Below, piece after piece: positions 17,573-27,100 of a stretch of DNA of 64,000 bases. The DNA is from Synechococcus sp. CS-1328. GTDB taxonomy: Bacteria > Cyanobacteriota > Cyanobacteriia > PCC-6307 > Cyanobiaceae. Location of the stretch: assembly GCF_025128095.1 (NCBI RefSeq), contig NZ_JAHLYT010000056.1, positions 1-64,000 on the forward strand, written 5' to 3'. A program made the position numbers and the translations under genes. Each line of letters begins with the position of its first letter. The stretch's first letter is position 1. The notes beneath the pieces were generated by a model that ran no database searches, was not told where the DNA came from, and worked only from the letters and a program-made list of their open reading frames with translations.

Positions 17573-18175
17573 GTGACAGCCCCGCCATCTCCCTGGGAGC
17601 AACTCGACGGGGAGCACGCCCGCGACTTCGAGCGATTCCTCAGCTATCTGCATCTGGGGCCCAGCCGTACGAACGTGGCCACGGCTGGGGTCTGCGGTTG
17701 CTCTGAGGCCTTGGTCCGTCGCCTTGCCGTCGCCTGGGACTGGAAGGAACGGGCCGCGGCCTACGACCGCCAGCGTGGGCGGAAGGTCAGTGACTGCCTG
17801 CTGGAGGCCGTCCAGGGGGATGTAGCCACCTACCGCGACGCGCTGACTGCCTACCGGGATCAGCAAGTGCGGAACGCCGAGGCCCTGACCAATGCCGCCA
17901 GCCTGATGCTGCAGCTCTGCGTTCGCAGCGTGAAGCAACTGCAGGAGAGCGGTGCCGCCGTGCCGCCGGCCTCCCTGGGCAGCCTCTCCGCGGCCGCCTG
18001 CAAGATGCTGGAGCAATCAAGCAACACCGTGGCGAGTCTCCTGGGCATCGACGAACTGACCGCGATGCTTGACGACGACGATGACAACCCCCGCCCCGGG
18101 CCCCCACTCCTCGAACCCCTGCCTGGGAGCACTGGCGAGACCGCCGAGGCCCTGCGGAACGTGGCCCGGGCCTGA
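17573..18175 (+). CDS. Terminase small subunit-like protein
   Basis: From GTG 17573 the protein has 200 residues. Its N-terminal domain (WEQLDGEHARDFERFLSYLHLGPSRTN, then ATAGVCGCSEALVRRLAVAWDWKERAAAYDR) follows the pattern of phage terminase small subunit or related packaging HTH proteins, in which a homeodomain-like HTH is followed by a tryptophan-rich WxWxxRAxAYD segment. A helical region follows and the tail is acidic (MLDDDDDNPRP). There is no large terminase, portal or capsid gene nearby, so it may redirect packaging by a helper phage, as phage satellites do. That role is inferred; a generic DNA-binding protein is the alternative. Confidence 0.6.
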   Translation: MTAPPSPWEQLDGEHARDFERFLSYLHLGPSRTNVATAGVCGCSEALVRRLAVAWDWKERAAAYDRQRGRKVSDCLLEAVQGDVATYRDALTAYRDQQVRNAEALTNAASLMLQLCVRSVKQLQESGAAVPPASLGSLSAAACKMLEQSSNTVASLLGIDELTAMLDDDDDNPRPGPPLLEPLPGSTGETAEALRNVARA

Positions 18176-18631
18176 GCCTGCCGTCAGATCAGCCCCCGCC
18201 CCCGGAGTCCTTCGGTCAGCAGCTCCCGCGACGACGTCCGGGGAGCGACGCCCTGGGCCTCGATCACCTTCAAGGTCGCCGGAGGGATCCGCACGCCGAA
18301 GGCCTTGAGGGAATCCGGGTCGGTACGGAACCGCCCTGAAGGGTCCTGACGACAGGGGGTCGGATCAGCAGCAGGAACGGTGGGGCACGGCTGAGATCTG
18401 ACCGCTACGGCTGGCGGTTGCGCCCGGTGCCTTGGATCGTTACGCCCCCCTACCCCTGGCCGCGGCTTCCTGCTGGCCGTGTCCGCTGCCCTGGGGCGTC
18501 AGGCGCAGCTCATGGGGGTCAGACACTTTCTAGATGGCCCAGAAGAGGATCTCGAAGAGAAACTCTGAATAGGAGACCCTTGGCAGGCTCAATGCTGTGG
18601 GGAGGCAATCAGCTCTTATCAGCTCAATAAC
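18176..18631. other. Gap between mobility module and defence module
   Basis: No complete gene was identified. On the minus strand an open frame ends at 18184 and reads like a ribbon-helix-helix peptide (FRTDPDSLKAFGVRIPPATL, then a helix ending GRGLI) but lacks a start codon except a GTG at 18294 that would leave only 36 residues. It may be a decayed antitoxin-like gene. The stretch marks the boundary between mobility genes and defence cargo, and also the 3' end of the UvrD-type gene. Confidence 0.45.
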
Positions 18632-21169
18632 TTAATCCAGCTCGCCGGCCTGGACCTTCTTCCGGATCCTTCTCAGCAACCCCCGGATCTCCTCTTCTCC
18701 GCCACCAAAGCCCCCGGAGTGCCGGTCTGCCCTCGCCTTGAAGAAGAGGGCGCAGCGCAGCTGGGTGAGGGTCTCAGCGCTGCTTGGGTTGTTAGCAAGG
18801 TCGGCGCAGGCTTCGAAGGAACCAGCCACCTCGTAACCATTGATCGTGTGGGCAAACACCACCCAGTCGTAGAGGTCCCCGTCAGGATCAGGAATTCGGT
18901 TGAGCGTGAGCAGATGGTTGTTCACTCGCCCATCGAGTGCCTCGTGTCCCCTTGCGAAGTCCCTGTCGAAGTCGGCCCTGCCTGGCGACAGGAAAGATGA
19001 TGGCTTGCCGCTGTAGGTCACAACCACCCTCTTCTTGGCTCGGGTGGCAGCGACATGCAGAAGCGATCGCTCCTGCTGTTCGAACAGCTCACGCGAGACC
19101 TGATCCGGACGACGGTTCAGCTCCACCCTGTAGGGCATCTGGTCGGCCGTGAGCTCGGGGATGAAGACCTGGTCAAACTCCAGCCCTTTGACGCGATGCA
19201 TGGTGGCCAAACGCAGGGCCGGATCGCTGGGGTCATCGGCCTCATTGGCCTCAATCAGACGAACGAGGAACCCGGCCTTCTCCAGGCCCTTGGCGACCCG
19301 GTCGCGGGCCTTCTTGGTGCGCAGGGTGACGCAGGTGGAGGCAAGGTTGCCATCGCCTTGGCAGAGCTGACTGAGGGCGTCCTGTAGGAAGCGCTGTTCG
19401 TCGGCCGGGTCGTCGAAACCTCGGAGCACCGGCTTCTCGCCGTGGAGCAGCGAGCGGTAATCGCTGGTGGAGTCGTTGCCTCCATCAAGGTCGTCAAAGT
19501 CGACCCCCTCCAAGACAGCAGTGGCCCAGGCGCGGGTCTCTTCGGTGGTGCGGTAGTTGATCCGCAGCTTGCGGGAGCGGCCGCGCACATCAATGCCGCA
19601 ACGTCCGAGCACGATCGGCTTGCCGTAGATGCGCTGATGGGGATCGCCCACGATGAACAGGTCGTTGGGATGGGGCTCGCCGGCCAAAACCCGGATCAGG
19701 GAGAACGAGGCGACATCGAGGTCCTGGGCCTCATCCACCACCACCGCCACGTAGCGCCCCCCCTGGCCGGCATTGCGCAGCAGATCCGCCGCTGCGGTTT
19801 TGGCCTCTTCCGGTTCCCAGAGCCCGCGCTGGCGGAACTCAGCCCGCAGGGCATCGAACACCGGCCAGATCAGGGCCCGCTGCTGCTTGCTCAAGCGGGT
19901 GCCGCGTCCGATCCTCCGGGCTGCCAGGTAGTCGTCACGGGAGCGGCAGCCATTGGCCAGCACCACGTCTTTCCACTCCTCCCGGTAGAAGCGCTCCTCC
20001 AGGCCCAGGGCGGGGTCAGCCACATCCATGGCGAGGCTCCAGCAGGCATCACGCGCTTCTTCGTTGAAGACCCGTACCTGGAGACCCTGATTTTTGAGGA
20101 AGGTCATCACCCAGCCATCGAGGTGGATGACTTCGATGCGCCTGAGTTCTTCAAGGCTGCAGATCTTGGCGAGGTTGCTGCGGATGTCGGTGGCGAGGTT
20201 GCGGGTGAACGTGGTGAACAGCACCTGGCCCGGGGCACCGGAGGCGAGTAACCGGTTGGCCAGCCAGCGGGCGCGATGCATGGCCACGACCGTCTTGCCT
20301 GTGCCGGCGCCGCCCAGAACCCTCACCGGGCCGTTCCAGTCGCGATTCACCAGTCGTCGCTGGCTGGGATGCAGGAACACCCGCCACTGCTCCAGCGGCG
20401 CCGAGAGCATGGCCTCCAGCTCGTCGTCGTCGGTGATGACGAGAAACTCCGCCTGGCTTTCGGGTGTGGCCAACGCCGTGGCCACATCCTCGGGATCGAT
20501 GTGAGCGGGCCGCTGGCGCTCCAGCTCCTCGATCACCGCCTCGATGGGCTTTCCCTCAGCCAGCAGGATCAGACCATCGACGCAATCCTGCGGCACCCAT
20601 TCGATCAGCCGCGCCAGGGCCTCCTCGCTCTGGACAGCACGAACGGCCGGCAGCAGTGCCTCGGGAACGCCGAGCAGCATGAGCTGGTCATCCCCGCAGT
20701 GGGCAAACAGGGAAACCGCCTCTGCTGTGGGTTGACGCTCCGGGAGGGTGACGTCGCTGGGGGCTGCGGTGATCCCTTTGGTGCCGGCCGTTGCGCTCGC
20801 ATCCCCCACGGCGGTCTCGGCCGCCTCGACATCGACGATCTGCAAAGCGCCAGACACGCGGTTCACATGGCAGGTCTTGCGCCGCGCCCAGTTGTAGGCG
20901 TCATCGTGCTTATCGATCCAGAGCAGCACGAAGGTGTCTCCCTGCTCGGGCGCCCGCAAGATGCAGCGGATGTCCTGATCGACCCGGATCGAGCGGATCA
21001 AGGGATCCTTGCCGCCCTCGATGCGCTCGTAGTTGAGGCCAGGGCTACGCGGATTGTCGCGGAACTTGGAGACGAACGCCGCCACCTTGCCGCGAGCCTT
21101 CTCCGGCAACTGGTTGAGGGCCTTGAGGAAGCCAGTGGAGAGGGCAACGGTGATGCGGGGTTCGCTCAT
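18632..21169 (-). CDS. RelE-like domain fused to UvrD/Rep-type superfamily 1 helicase
   Basis: The 845-residue protein starts at ATG 21169, whose first bases overlap the stop of the upstream helicase gene in an ATGA. Residues 1-90 resemble a RelE/ParE toxin fold (VALSTGFLKALNQLPEKARGKV, then YERIEGG, SIRVDQDIRCILR, LLWIDKHDDAYNWA). A UvrD-type helicase follows: Walker A GGAGTGKTVVAMHRA near 288, VVVDEAQDLD near 480, NYRTTEETRAWA, then VKGLEFDQVFIPEL and LHVAATRAKKRVVVTYSG. It would translocate on single-stranded DNA; whether the RelE-like part still cleaves RNA or only binds is unknown. It is the last gene of the defence operon. Confidence 0.85.
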   Translation of the reverse strand: MSEPRITVALSTGFLKALNQLPEKARGKVAAFVSKFRDNPRSPGLNYERIEGGKDPLIRSIRVDQDIRCILRAPEQGDTFVLLWIDKHDDAYNWARRKTCHVNRVSGALQIVDVEAAETAVGDASATAGTKGITAAPSDVTLPERQPTAEAVSLFAHCGDDQLMLLGVPEALLPAVRAVQSEEALARLIEWVPQDCVDGLILLAEGKPIEAVIEELERQRPAHIDPEDVATALATPESQAEFLVITDDDELEAMLSAPLEQWRVFLHPSQRRLVNRDWNGPVRVLGGAGTGKTVVAMHRARWLANRLLASGAPGQVLFTTFTRNLATDIRSNLAKICSLEELRRIEVIHLDGWVMTFLKNQGLQVRVFNEEARDACWSLAMDVADPALGLEERFYREEWKDVVLANGCRSRDDYLAARRIGRGTRLSKQQRALIWPVFDALRAEFRQRGLWEPEEAKTAAADLLRNAGQGGRYVAVVVDEAQDLDVASFSLIRVLAGEPHPNDLFIVGDPHQRIYGKPIVLGRCGIDVRGRSRKLRINYRTTEETRAWATAVLEGVDFDDLDGGNDSTSDYRSLLHGEKPVLRGFDDPADEQRFLQDALSQLCQGDGNLASTCVTLRTKKARDRVAKGLEKAGFLVRLIEANEADDPSDPALRLATMHRVKGLEFDQVFIPELTADQMPYRVELNRRPDQVSRELFEQQERSLLHVAATRAKKRVVVTYSGKPSSFLSPGRADFDRDFARGHEALDGRVNNHLLTLNRIPDPDGDLYDWVVFAHTINGYEVAGSFEACADLANNPSSAETLTQLRCALFFKARADRHSGGFGGGEEEIRGLLRRIRKKVQAGELD

Positions 21170-24100
21170 CGGGAGAGGGGGACGGGGCAGGACTGAAGGC
21201 GTTCGATCAAGGCGCTGGCCGTCGCATCGGGTGGGTCCTCCGCCAGCCAGCATTGCCAGCCCGCGGCATCAAAAGCTGGTTGGTCGCCTGACTCCAGCAC
21301 CAAGGCCAGGCGCTGTTGAGGCCAGGCCAGATCGGCCATCGGCCCAGCAACGTCTCCCCTGGCTCCTTCCAGCTCGTAGCCGAGATCCGGGAAGGGGATC
21401 TTCTCTTGCAGGAGCAGATCCCGCAGTTTCTCGAGAACGGGCCTTGATGCAGGTTCGGCCAGGTCGAGAGCCTGATCCCATTGGCGCTGCAGCTCGGGGT
21501 TGCTGGCTGTGGCTGCTCCCCTGCCATTGGCTCCCGCCAATCCAGCCACCCACACGGTGGGGGGATCCACGGCGGCGCTCTGTTCCGCCCCTGACCAGCC
21601 TGGGGTGGACAGGAGGAAATGGGGCAGGAACTGGAAGAGGTTGCCCTGACGCAGCCATTCCTGCCAGCTGCTCTGCTGCTGCTGGTCTGAGCTGGCGAGT
21701 TCCGGGTCGTAGTGGATGGAGCGAAAGCTTGCGGCAGGATGCCGGCTGCCATGGCGCGCCTGCTCCAGCAGGTTGAGTGCACTCAGGCCAGGGGCAATGG
21801 CCAGAACCTGGCCCAGCCGACGACCGGGCTCTGGGCCCTGCCACTCGTCCACGTGATCCTCCAACGCCTGATCGGCGATGGCCGCCTTGATCTCGGTTCC
21901 ATCGAGCGCCATAGCACTGCCCTGGGACAGGCAGAACAGCTGTGCCAGCCCCTGCCACAGGCTCTCCGATGGGTTGGCCAGATAGGCCATCAGCAGCTGC
22001 AGGCTGTTGGCTGCCTGTACCTCGCGGGGCATCAGCAGGGGCGGCTGAGGGAGGGACTGGAGCAGCGCCTCTGGCCACCACCTTTCAGTGAACTTCTCCG
22101 GGCTGGTGGCGAAGGCCGGCACCACCCCGACCGCCAAGCCATTGGGCTCCAGCGGGGTCTGGGCGCTGGGTAGCTTCTCGACCACGTCGGACCAACTCAG
22201 CGACCACACCAGATAGCGGCCGCTGCGCTGCAGGGCCATGCGTTGGCGGGCGTCATCGGCGAGGCGGCCGTGGTGGAATTCCCAGCCATCGGTGTAGATG
22301 GCGATCGGCTTGCCCCCTGCGGTGGGGGTGAGCAGGAAGTCGGCGCGGGAGAACTCCGCCACGCCCTCGCCCTCACCCAGGGGCACCTGCTGCTCCAACT
22401 TCCAGGTGGTGGCCGCCGGCCCGCTACCGATCTTGAGGAGATAGCCGATGCGGCCATGGATCACGTCCTTCTTGAGCACCACCGGCACGCCATCCGGGGC
22501 ACCCTTACCGGTGCGCAGAGCCTCGAGGAAGCGGAGCTCGAGTTCGCTTTCGGCTCGACTGTTGATCGTGATCTCTGAAAGGCTGCGATCGGTGGCCTGC
22601 AGGTCATCCCAGCGGCGCAGGATCGCCTGCAGCTGCTCGATAGCGCGGCGCTTGCTGGTGCGCTCGCGATCGAAGCGCTGGCGGTACATGAAGATGCAGC
22701 GGTAGCAGCCGTCGCTGCAGGGGCAGGACTGCAGGGCCGCGAGCGAGCTCTGGAACACCTCGCGCAGATCCTTGCCGCCCTGCTCCATCAACTGGCGCAC
22801 GTAGCCGGTGCCGCCGGGAACTGAATCAAAGAGGTAGAGGAAGGTTTTGCGCTGCTGGCTGCCGGGCTGGGGTTCTTCACCAAGGGCAGAGCGCAGGTGG
22901 TCCACCTTGCCGCCGAAACGATGGCGCAGGCCAAGGTGCAACGCGCCCACGAAGGAGGGCTGGCCCTCGTCATCCCAGAAGCTGGCACCGGGCAAGAGGA
23001 AACGCACCGCCTCGGAGCTGAACTCCCGGTACATGAACAGGAGATTGCGGAGCTGAGCGCTGTCGGGCTGGTCACGGGACTTGCAGGCCCAGGTGTGGTT
23101 CGAGGCCTTGGCGGGGCCACGTTGCACCTTGCCGCAGCTGCGGCAGAGCTCAAACCCCCTGACCCGGAGGGGTTTGCCGGCGATGTTGTGCGTCGCCCCG
23201 ATGGGTGTGAGCTCCCCGAAGTTGATCTCGCGGAAGGTGGTGCTGGCCAGGTACTCGGCGCCAAAGGGAAAGTCTTCGTCGTCCACGGCCAGGGAGATCT
23301 CGCGGCGGGACAGGTCGGGAAGGATCAGCAGTTCGCGGTGGAAGAAGAGTGGATTCCGCTCGTCGGTGTCGTCCCCGAAGCGGCTGCGGGCATCTTCCGT
23401 GGTGGCCTGCACCTGGCGCAGGCGGGCCATCTCCTTGACCTGACCGTGGTCGGCGTAGCCGCTGTGGCCACAGCGAGGGCACTCCTTGCGGTTGTAGTCG
23501 TCGTCGGTTTCGCGGCAGGCGAAGGAACAGGAGGGGCAGAACCGCCAGTGCTCCGGCTTGTTGAGGTTGGGATCGATCTGATCCACCTTCACCCGCCTGC
23601 CCTGGGCATAGAACTGGCCGTCGGGAACCAATTCGCGGATCGCGACGTTGGCCGGCCGCTCGTAGCTGAGGGTCGGCAGCTCCTCGGTGCGCCTGGGGCC
23701 ACCGCCACGAGCGGGCAAGCGTCGCCAGAGCACTGACTTCAGCGTCACGCCGGCTTCAGGGAAGGCGTAGTTGGGCAGGAAGCCCTCGTCGGTGAGCATG
23801 GCCAGCAGTGGCCGGCCATCGAGGTCCTTGCGCAGCTGGTTGTAGGCGATCTGTTCGCGCCGGATGGCGTCTTTGTCTTCCCGCTGCTGCTCCAGCAGGG
23901 ATTGCTCGGGAATGGCGGCGAGCTTGTTGAACCGCTCGCGCAGTTTGGTGGCCTCACTGCGCAGGCGCTTGCGCTCGGCGATCAGCTCCTCGAGCCGCCC
24001 GATCAGGCCCCTGGCGTAGGGCGCAGCGAAGGCACCGGCCTGGCCGGCATCAGGGGAGCTGAGGAAGTAGGCGCGCAACTCCTGGCGGCTTGGCTCCTGC

Positions 24101-27100
24101 AGCTGTTCATCGAAAAGCGCCAGGAAGCGATCAAGCAAGTCGGTCTGTTCGGTGCTGCACCAGCGCAGCCAGCTGTAAGGGAAGGCGTCTGGGATGGTGG
24201 CCTCCTTGCCGGCCCGCTCCACGGCATCGAGCACGGGCTTGAGCTTGCGGGGCAAGGCTTCCGCCGCGATGCCGCTCTGCACCCAGCGATCGATCGTGTA
24301 GGCCAGCAGCTGGCGTTTGAGGATCGCGGCAGCGTCGAGATAGCAGCCGGGGGGGCTCACCTGCCCCTGCAGCATCTCGCGGGGGTCGGAGAAGAAGTAG
24401 AGGTCGTGGGCGGTGCCAGTGACGACAGTGCCGACCATGGCATTGCCATCGCGGCGGCCGGCGCGGCCGATCCTCTGCAGGTAGTTGGCGGGCTCGGGAG
24501 GTACCGAGGCCAGCAGCACGGTGGAAAGATCGCCGATGTTGATGCCCATCTCCAGGGTGGAGGTGGCCGAGAGCAGGTTGGGATCGCTGCGGTACTTGCC
24601 TCGGATGAACTGGGTTTCCAGCCGCTCGCGGTCGGGGCGCTCCAGCAGACCGGTGTGCTCGCGGGCCACGATCCGATGCACTTCTCCGCGCTCGTAGAGG
24701 CGGCGGTAAAGCGGCAGGCCAGCGCGGGGATCGCGCCGGTAGTGGCCTGGGCATTGGCGCACCAGGCAGGGCATGCCTTCCCACACGGGCAGCTGCTCGG
24801 CGAGAACGCTTTCCCCATCGCCACAGCAATCGCAGCGGACCAGCTGGGGTTGGGCGGCGACCAGCAGAACCTGGCGCGGAATCGCCCAGATGTGCTCACC
24901 CCTGGGGCCGGAGAACTCCTGCAGCAGGCCGGCTTCTGTGAGGGCGCCAACGATGGACTGGAGCGCCTCTTTCTGCTGCTCGACGTCGAGGGGTTGGCTG
25001 GTCTCCAGCGTGCGTGCCAACCAGTGCTGGCTCCAGGTGGGTCGGCCCTTCTCGCGCACCAGCTGCTGGAAGCTGCCCTTGCCCCTGTAGCTGGTGAGAA
25101 AGATCGGTCGGGTGGAGGAGCCACCGAACCTTGGGGTATGCAGGATCTGGTTGAACTTGAAGGTGTTCTCCGCTCCGCTGCTGAGGTACTCAGATCCTTT
25201 GCCATCAAGCCCCACCAGCTCGGGAACGGCGATGGCGCCGCGCTGGCGCAGGTGATGCAGCAGCCCCACCACCAGCTGCTGCAGCTGGGGGATGCGGACG
25301 TTGCGCAGCGGTTCCACCTCGTTCTGCAGGCGGGTGAGCAGGGGTGGCAGCAGGTTCTGGATGCGGGCCGGATCCACACCAGCGGTCAGGGAGCCGGCCT
25401 GCTCCACGGAGGAGCCGAGGCGGGAGCGGTAGCCGAATTCGGCGGCCACCTCCCAGCGCAGCCGCTCACAGACGGTTCGCACCAGGAAGCTGTCGGTGCC
25501 GAGGGCCGGTATGTCCTGGTGCTGGAGGTCATCCCATTCCCGCAGCCACTCCAGTTCAGCCGGCAGGAAGGTGGCGGCGAAATCCACCGGATTCGGCAGT
25601 TTCTGCTGCCAACGACTGATCAGCTGGTCTTGCAGCTGATCAAGGAACAGAGGTCCGGTTTCCTGCAGGGTGCCGGTGAGAGCCGTGCGGAAGGAGGTGC
25701 GATAGGCGCGAGCAGCGATGAAGCCGGCGCGATGGGCGGCATCCTGCACCGAATCGGAAAAGGCCAGCAGCTTCTTGTCGCCGTTGAAGGCGGAGGCAAA
25801 CAGCGCGGCGCTCCAGGTGCTGGTGAGGCTGGCGGCCGATGTTCCCACCAGCAGCAGGCCCTGCTGGGCGTTGCAGTAGGGGCAGTCGCGGCTGATGCGG
25901 GGATGGTTGTGCTGATCGAGATAGCCGCACTCGGGCATATCGACCAGCAGCAGCTCGCGGCTCTGGCAGTTGGGGCACACCTCCTTGAGGTCTTTCGGCG
26001 CGTGGATCGAGAGGCAGTCAGTACAGAGCACCTTGAGGCTGGACTCTTCGGGGGAGGCCTCTTGGGGAGAAGCGGCGGCAGGCTGGAAGGGTCGCTGAGG
26101 GAAGAGGTAGCGAACCTCCGGTTGACCGGAGAAGTAGGCCTTGTAGAACGCCCGCAGGTTGCCGGCACGATCGAGGCGATGGCTGCCCTGGTTCAGCAGG
26201 GTGGAGGTCCAGGCGGTGGCACCGCAATCCCGGCAGTGCACCACCGGCAGATGGGCACCGCTCTCCTTGCCGGCCAGGTCGTCGGAGTGAACCAGCTGGG
26301 GCTCGGCCTCCACCGAAGCCACCATGCGCTTGAGCTCCCGCAGCCATAGCTGCACCCGCAGGTTGAGCCAGGGCACCACGACGGGCGTGCCGTCGAGTTT
26401 GTCGGTGGTGCGGCGGGCATGGGCAAGCAGGGCCAGCAGGCTTTCAAGCAGCAGCACCCTGTAACGCAGGGGATAGCGATCCCCGAGGCCGAGCTGCCGG
26501 GAGAAACGCTCCAGCAGCTCCTCGGTGGAACAGGTGGCCGCGGCCTGGCGCACCAGGTTGTGAACCGCCGGCAGGGTGCCGAGCCGCAGACCCAGATCAA
26601 GGCGCCAACCCTGATCAGCCACGTCATCGCCTGGCGCTGGTGGCAGGGTGTCGCCTAACCAGATCTCCGCCTGCTTCTGGATGTACGCCTCGGCGCTGGT
26701 GGCGTGCTCTGGATCCAAGGCCTCCATCGCATCGAGTCCAGGCAGGGGTAGGGCGAAGAGGCCCTCCTCGCCAAAGGCCGTATGGACGGTGAAGAACTCT
26801 TCAGGGCTGAGCCGTTCTTCTTCGATCAACGACTCCGGATCGAAGCGGCTGGCAAAGATCTGCCCGGCGTAGTCGCGCATCGCGCCCCGCGATTCGGGGC
26901 CACCCAGGGTGGCGGAGGTGCCGACGCACACCAGCTCCTCACCGGGGCAGTGGAGCCGATCGCGCAGACGGCGGATCAGGCAGGCGAGATCGGTGCCCTG
27001 GGCCCCGTCGAAGGTGTGGAACTCGTCCACCACCAGATAGCGCAGAACGCTGGTTCCATCCGGCAGCTGGCCGTTGTGCTCCCAGAGGCTCTGCACATGG

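Noticed and set aside
18184-18500. Ribbon-helix-helix-like frame on the minus strand
   Set aside because: The reading VRIPPATLKVIEAQG is suggestive of an RHH antitoxin, but the only start (GTG 18294) leaves 36 residues and the upstream frame has none. It was kept only as a possible remnant.
23902-26349. 815-residue plus-strand frame antisense to the giant helicase
   Set aside because: Its composition is Gly/Ala/Gln-rich without motifs and it lies wholly opposite a well-supported helicase. The same applies to other long antisense frames such as 4022-5146, 4873-6366, 8319-9467, 51176-52990 and 53434-54837.
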